From NCBI GenBank assembly GCA_030594925.1, contig JAUVEG010000103.1, positions 1 through 5,578 on the forward strand: a DNA stretch of 5,578 bases, read 5' to 3'. Positions 4,898 through 5,578 of this stretch are shown here, piece after piece. This DNA is from Gammaproteobacteria bacterium. Its GTDB lineage: Bacteria; Pseudomonadota; Gammaproteobacteria; Chromatiales; Chromatiaceae. The notes beneath the pieces were generated by a model that did no database searches, was not told the origin of the DNA, and was given only the letters and a program-made list of their open reading frames with translations. Within the stretch, counting starts at the first letter, position 1, and each line of letters starts with the position of its first letter. A program made the translations under genes and the position numbers.

Positions 4898-5578
4898 TCA
4901 GGAAACTTTAGGATCCAGTTCGCCCTTCTCGTAGGAGACGTACATCTTCTCCAGGGAGGTCGCTGTCAGCTTGTCGGCGTTGCCGGCAGCTCCAAACGCT
5001 TCGAAGCGCGCCTTGCAGATCTCCATCATGCCGTCTGTGGCTTCCTTGAGGAACTTGCGCGGATCGAAGTTGGAGGTATTCTCCGACAGGTGACGACGCA
5101 CGGAACCAGTCGACGCCATACGCAGGTCGGTATCGATGTTGACCTTGCGTACACCATGCTTGATGCCTTCAACGATCTCCGCAACGGGTACGCCATAGGT
5201 CTGCCCCATGTCGCCGCCATAGCTGTTGATGATCTTGAGCCAATCCTGGGGTACGGAAGATGAACCATGCATGACCAGATGGGTGTTTGGAATGCGTGCA
5301 TGAATCTCCTTGACGCGATCGATGCGCAGGATATCTCCGGTTGGCTCCTTGGTGAACTTATAGGCACCGTGAGAGGTGCCGATAGCGATCGCCAGCGCGT
5401 CGACCTTGGTCTTGGCGACAAAATCAGCAGCTTCATCAGGATCTGTCAGCATTTGATCCATCTCGAGGATAACATCAGCGCCGACACCGTCCTCTTCACC
5501 GGCCTCACCGGTTTCGAGTGAACCCAGGCAGCCCAGCTCGCCTTCGACAGAGACGCCGCCGGCATGCGCCATGTCGAC
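4898..5578 (-). CDS. fba: Class II fructose-bisphosphate aldolase, Calvin cycle subtype (5' end missing)
   Basis: The visible 226 residues are the C-terminal two thirds of a class II, zinc-dependent fructose-1,6-bisphosphate aldolase, which joins glyceraldehyde 3-phosphate and dihydroxyacetone phosphate. It also acts on sedoheptulose bisphosphate in Calvin-cycle members. Metal and active-site motifs visible: SVEGELG near the left of the fragment (Glu ligand), GTSHGAYKF (His about 70), [10 protein letters not shown] (His about 104), and [11 protein letters not shown], the phosphate-binding Asn/Asp segment. [19 protein letters not shown] and NFDPRKFLK are typical of the longer Calvin-type subgroup (about 350 residues), so roughly 125 N-terminal residues lie beyond the window. 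The frame continues to the last base, so the ATG at 5572 is internal (Val-Asp precede it). A terminator follows after 18 bases. The type suggests autotrophy or a Calvin-type glycolytic/gluconeogenic set, though it also occurs in some heterotrophs. Confidence 0.96.
   Translation of the reverse strand, partial: VDMAHAGGVSVEGELGCLGSLETGEAGEEDGVGADVILEMDQMLTDPDEAADFVAKTKVDALAIAIGTSHGAYKFTKEPTGDILRIDRVKEIHARIPNTHLVMHGSSSVPQDWLKIINSYGGDMGQTYGVPVAEIVEGIKHGVRKVNIDTDLRMASTGSVRRHLSENTSNFDPRKFLKEATDGMMEICKARFEAFGAAGNADKLTATSLEKMYVSYEKGELDPKVS

Noticed and set aside
5573..5578. GTCGAC at the window end as a possible cloning junction
   Set aside because: The aldolase frame continues cleanly into it (Val-Asp before Met), so it is ordinary coding sequence.

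Overview
The window most likely comes from the chromosome of a gammaproteobacterium, plausibly an autotrophic sulfur oxidiser or a related symbiont. This is inferred from three things: a Calvin-cycle-type class II fructose-bisphosphate aldolase, an inverted pair of REP-like repeats ending in GTAGGAGCGG, and a periplasmic tandem thioredoxin-like protein resembling SoxW-type proteins. No ribosomal RNA or other strong taxonomic marker is present, so the placement is tentative.

Layout: positions 3-149 (+) hold the last 48 codons of an unrecognised gene. Positions 185-2260 (-) hold a compact four-gene run, read right to left: higB toxin (2260-1976), higA antitoxin (1959-1606), amrB/Memo (1609-782) and amrA/AMMECR1 (769-185). 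Divergent from this run, after a 243-base regulatory gap, lies amrS (2504-3589, +), the radical SAM member of the AmmeMemoRadiSam system. An inverted REP pair (3600-3668) separates amrS from a convergent exported protein with two thioredoxin-like domains (4736-3708, -). A 10-base tandem repeat and a strong hairpin terminator follow, and then the 3' two thirds of a Calvin-type fructose-bisphosphate aldolase gene (5578-4898, -), cut by the window edge.

The core of interest is the three-gene AmmeMemoRadiSam system (AMMECR1-like A protein, Memo-like B protein and radical SAM enzyme). It is widely conserved, but its biochemical role is not established. Here a complete HigBA-type toxin-antitoxin module sits between amrS and amrB-amrA. 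The antitoxin gene overlaps the amrB start by four bases (ATGA), and amrB is only 12 bases from amrA. The TA module therefore appears to be the promoter-proximal part of the amrBA operon, and its self-regulated promoter may set Memo/AMMECR1 expression. The divergent amrS promoter region has its own palindrome and direct repeats. Whether this linkage is conserved or a chance insertion is the main open question.
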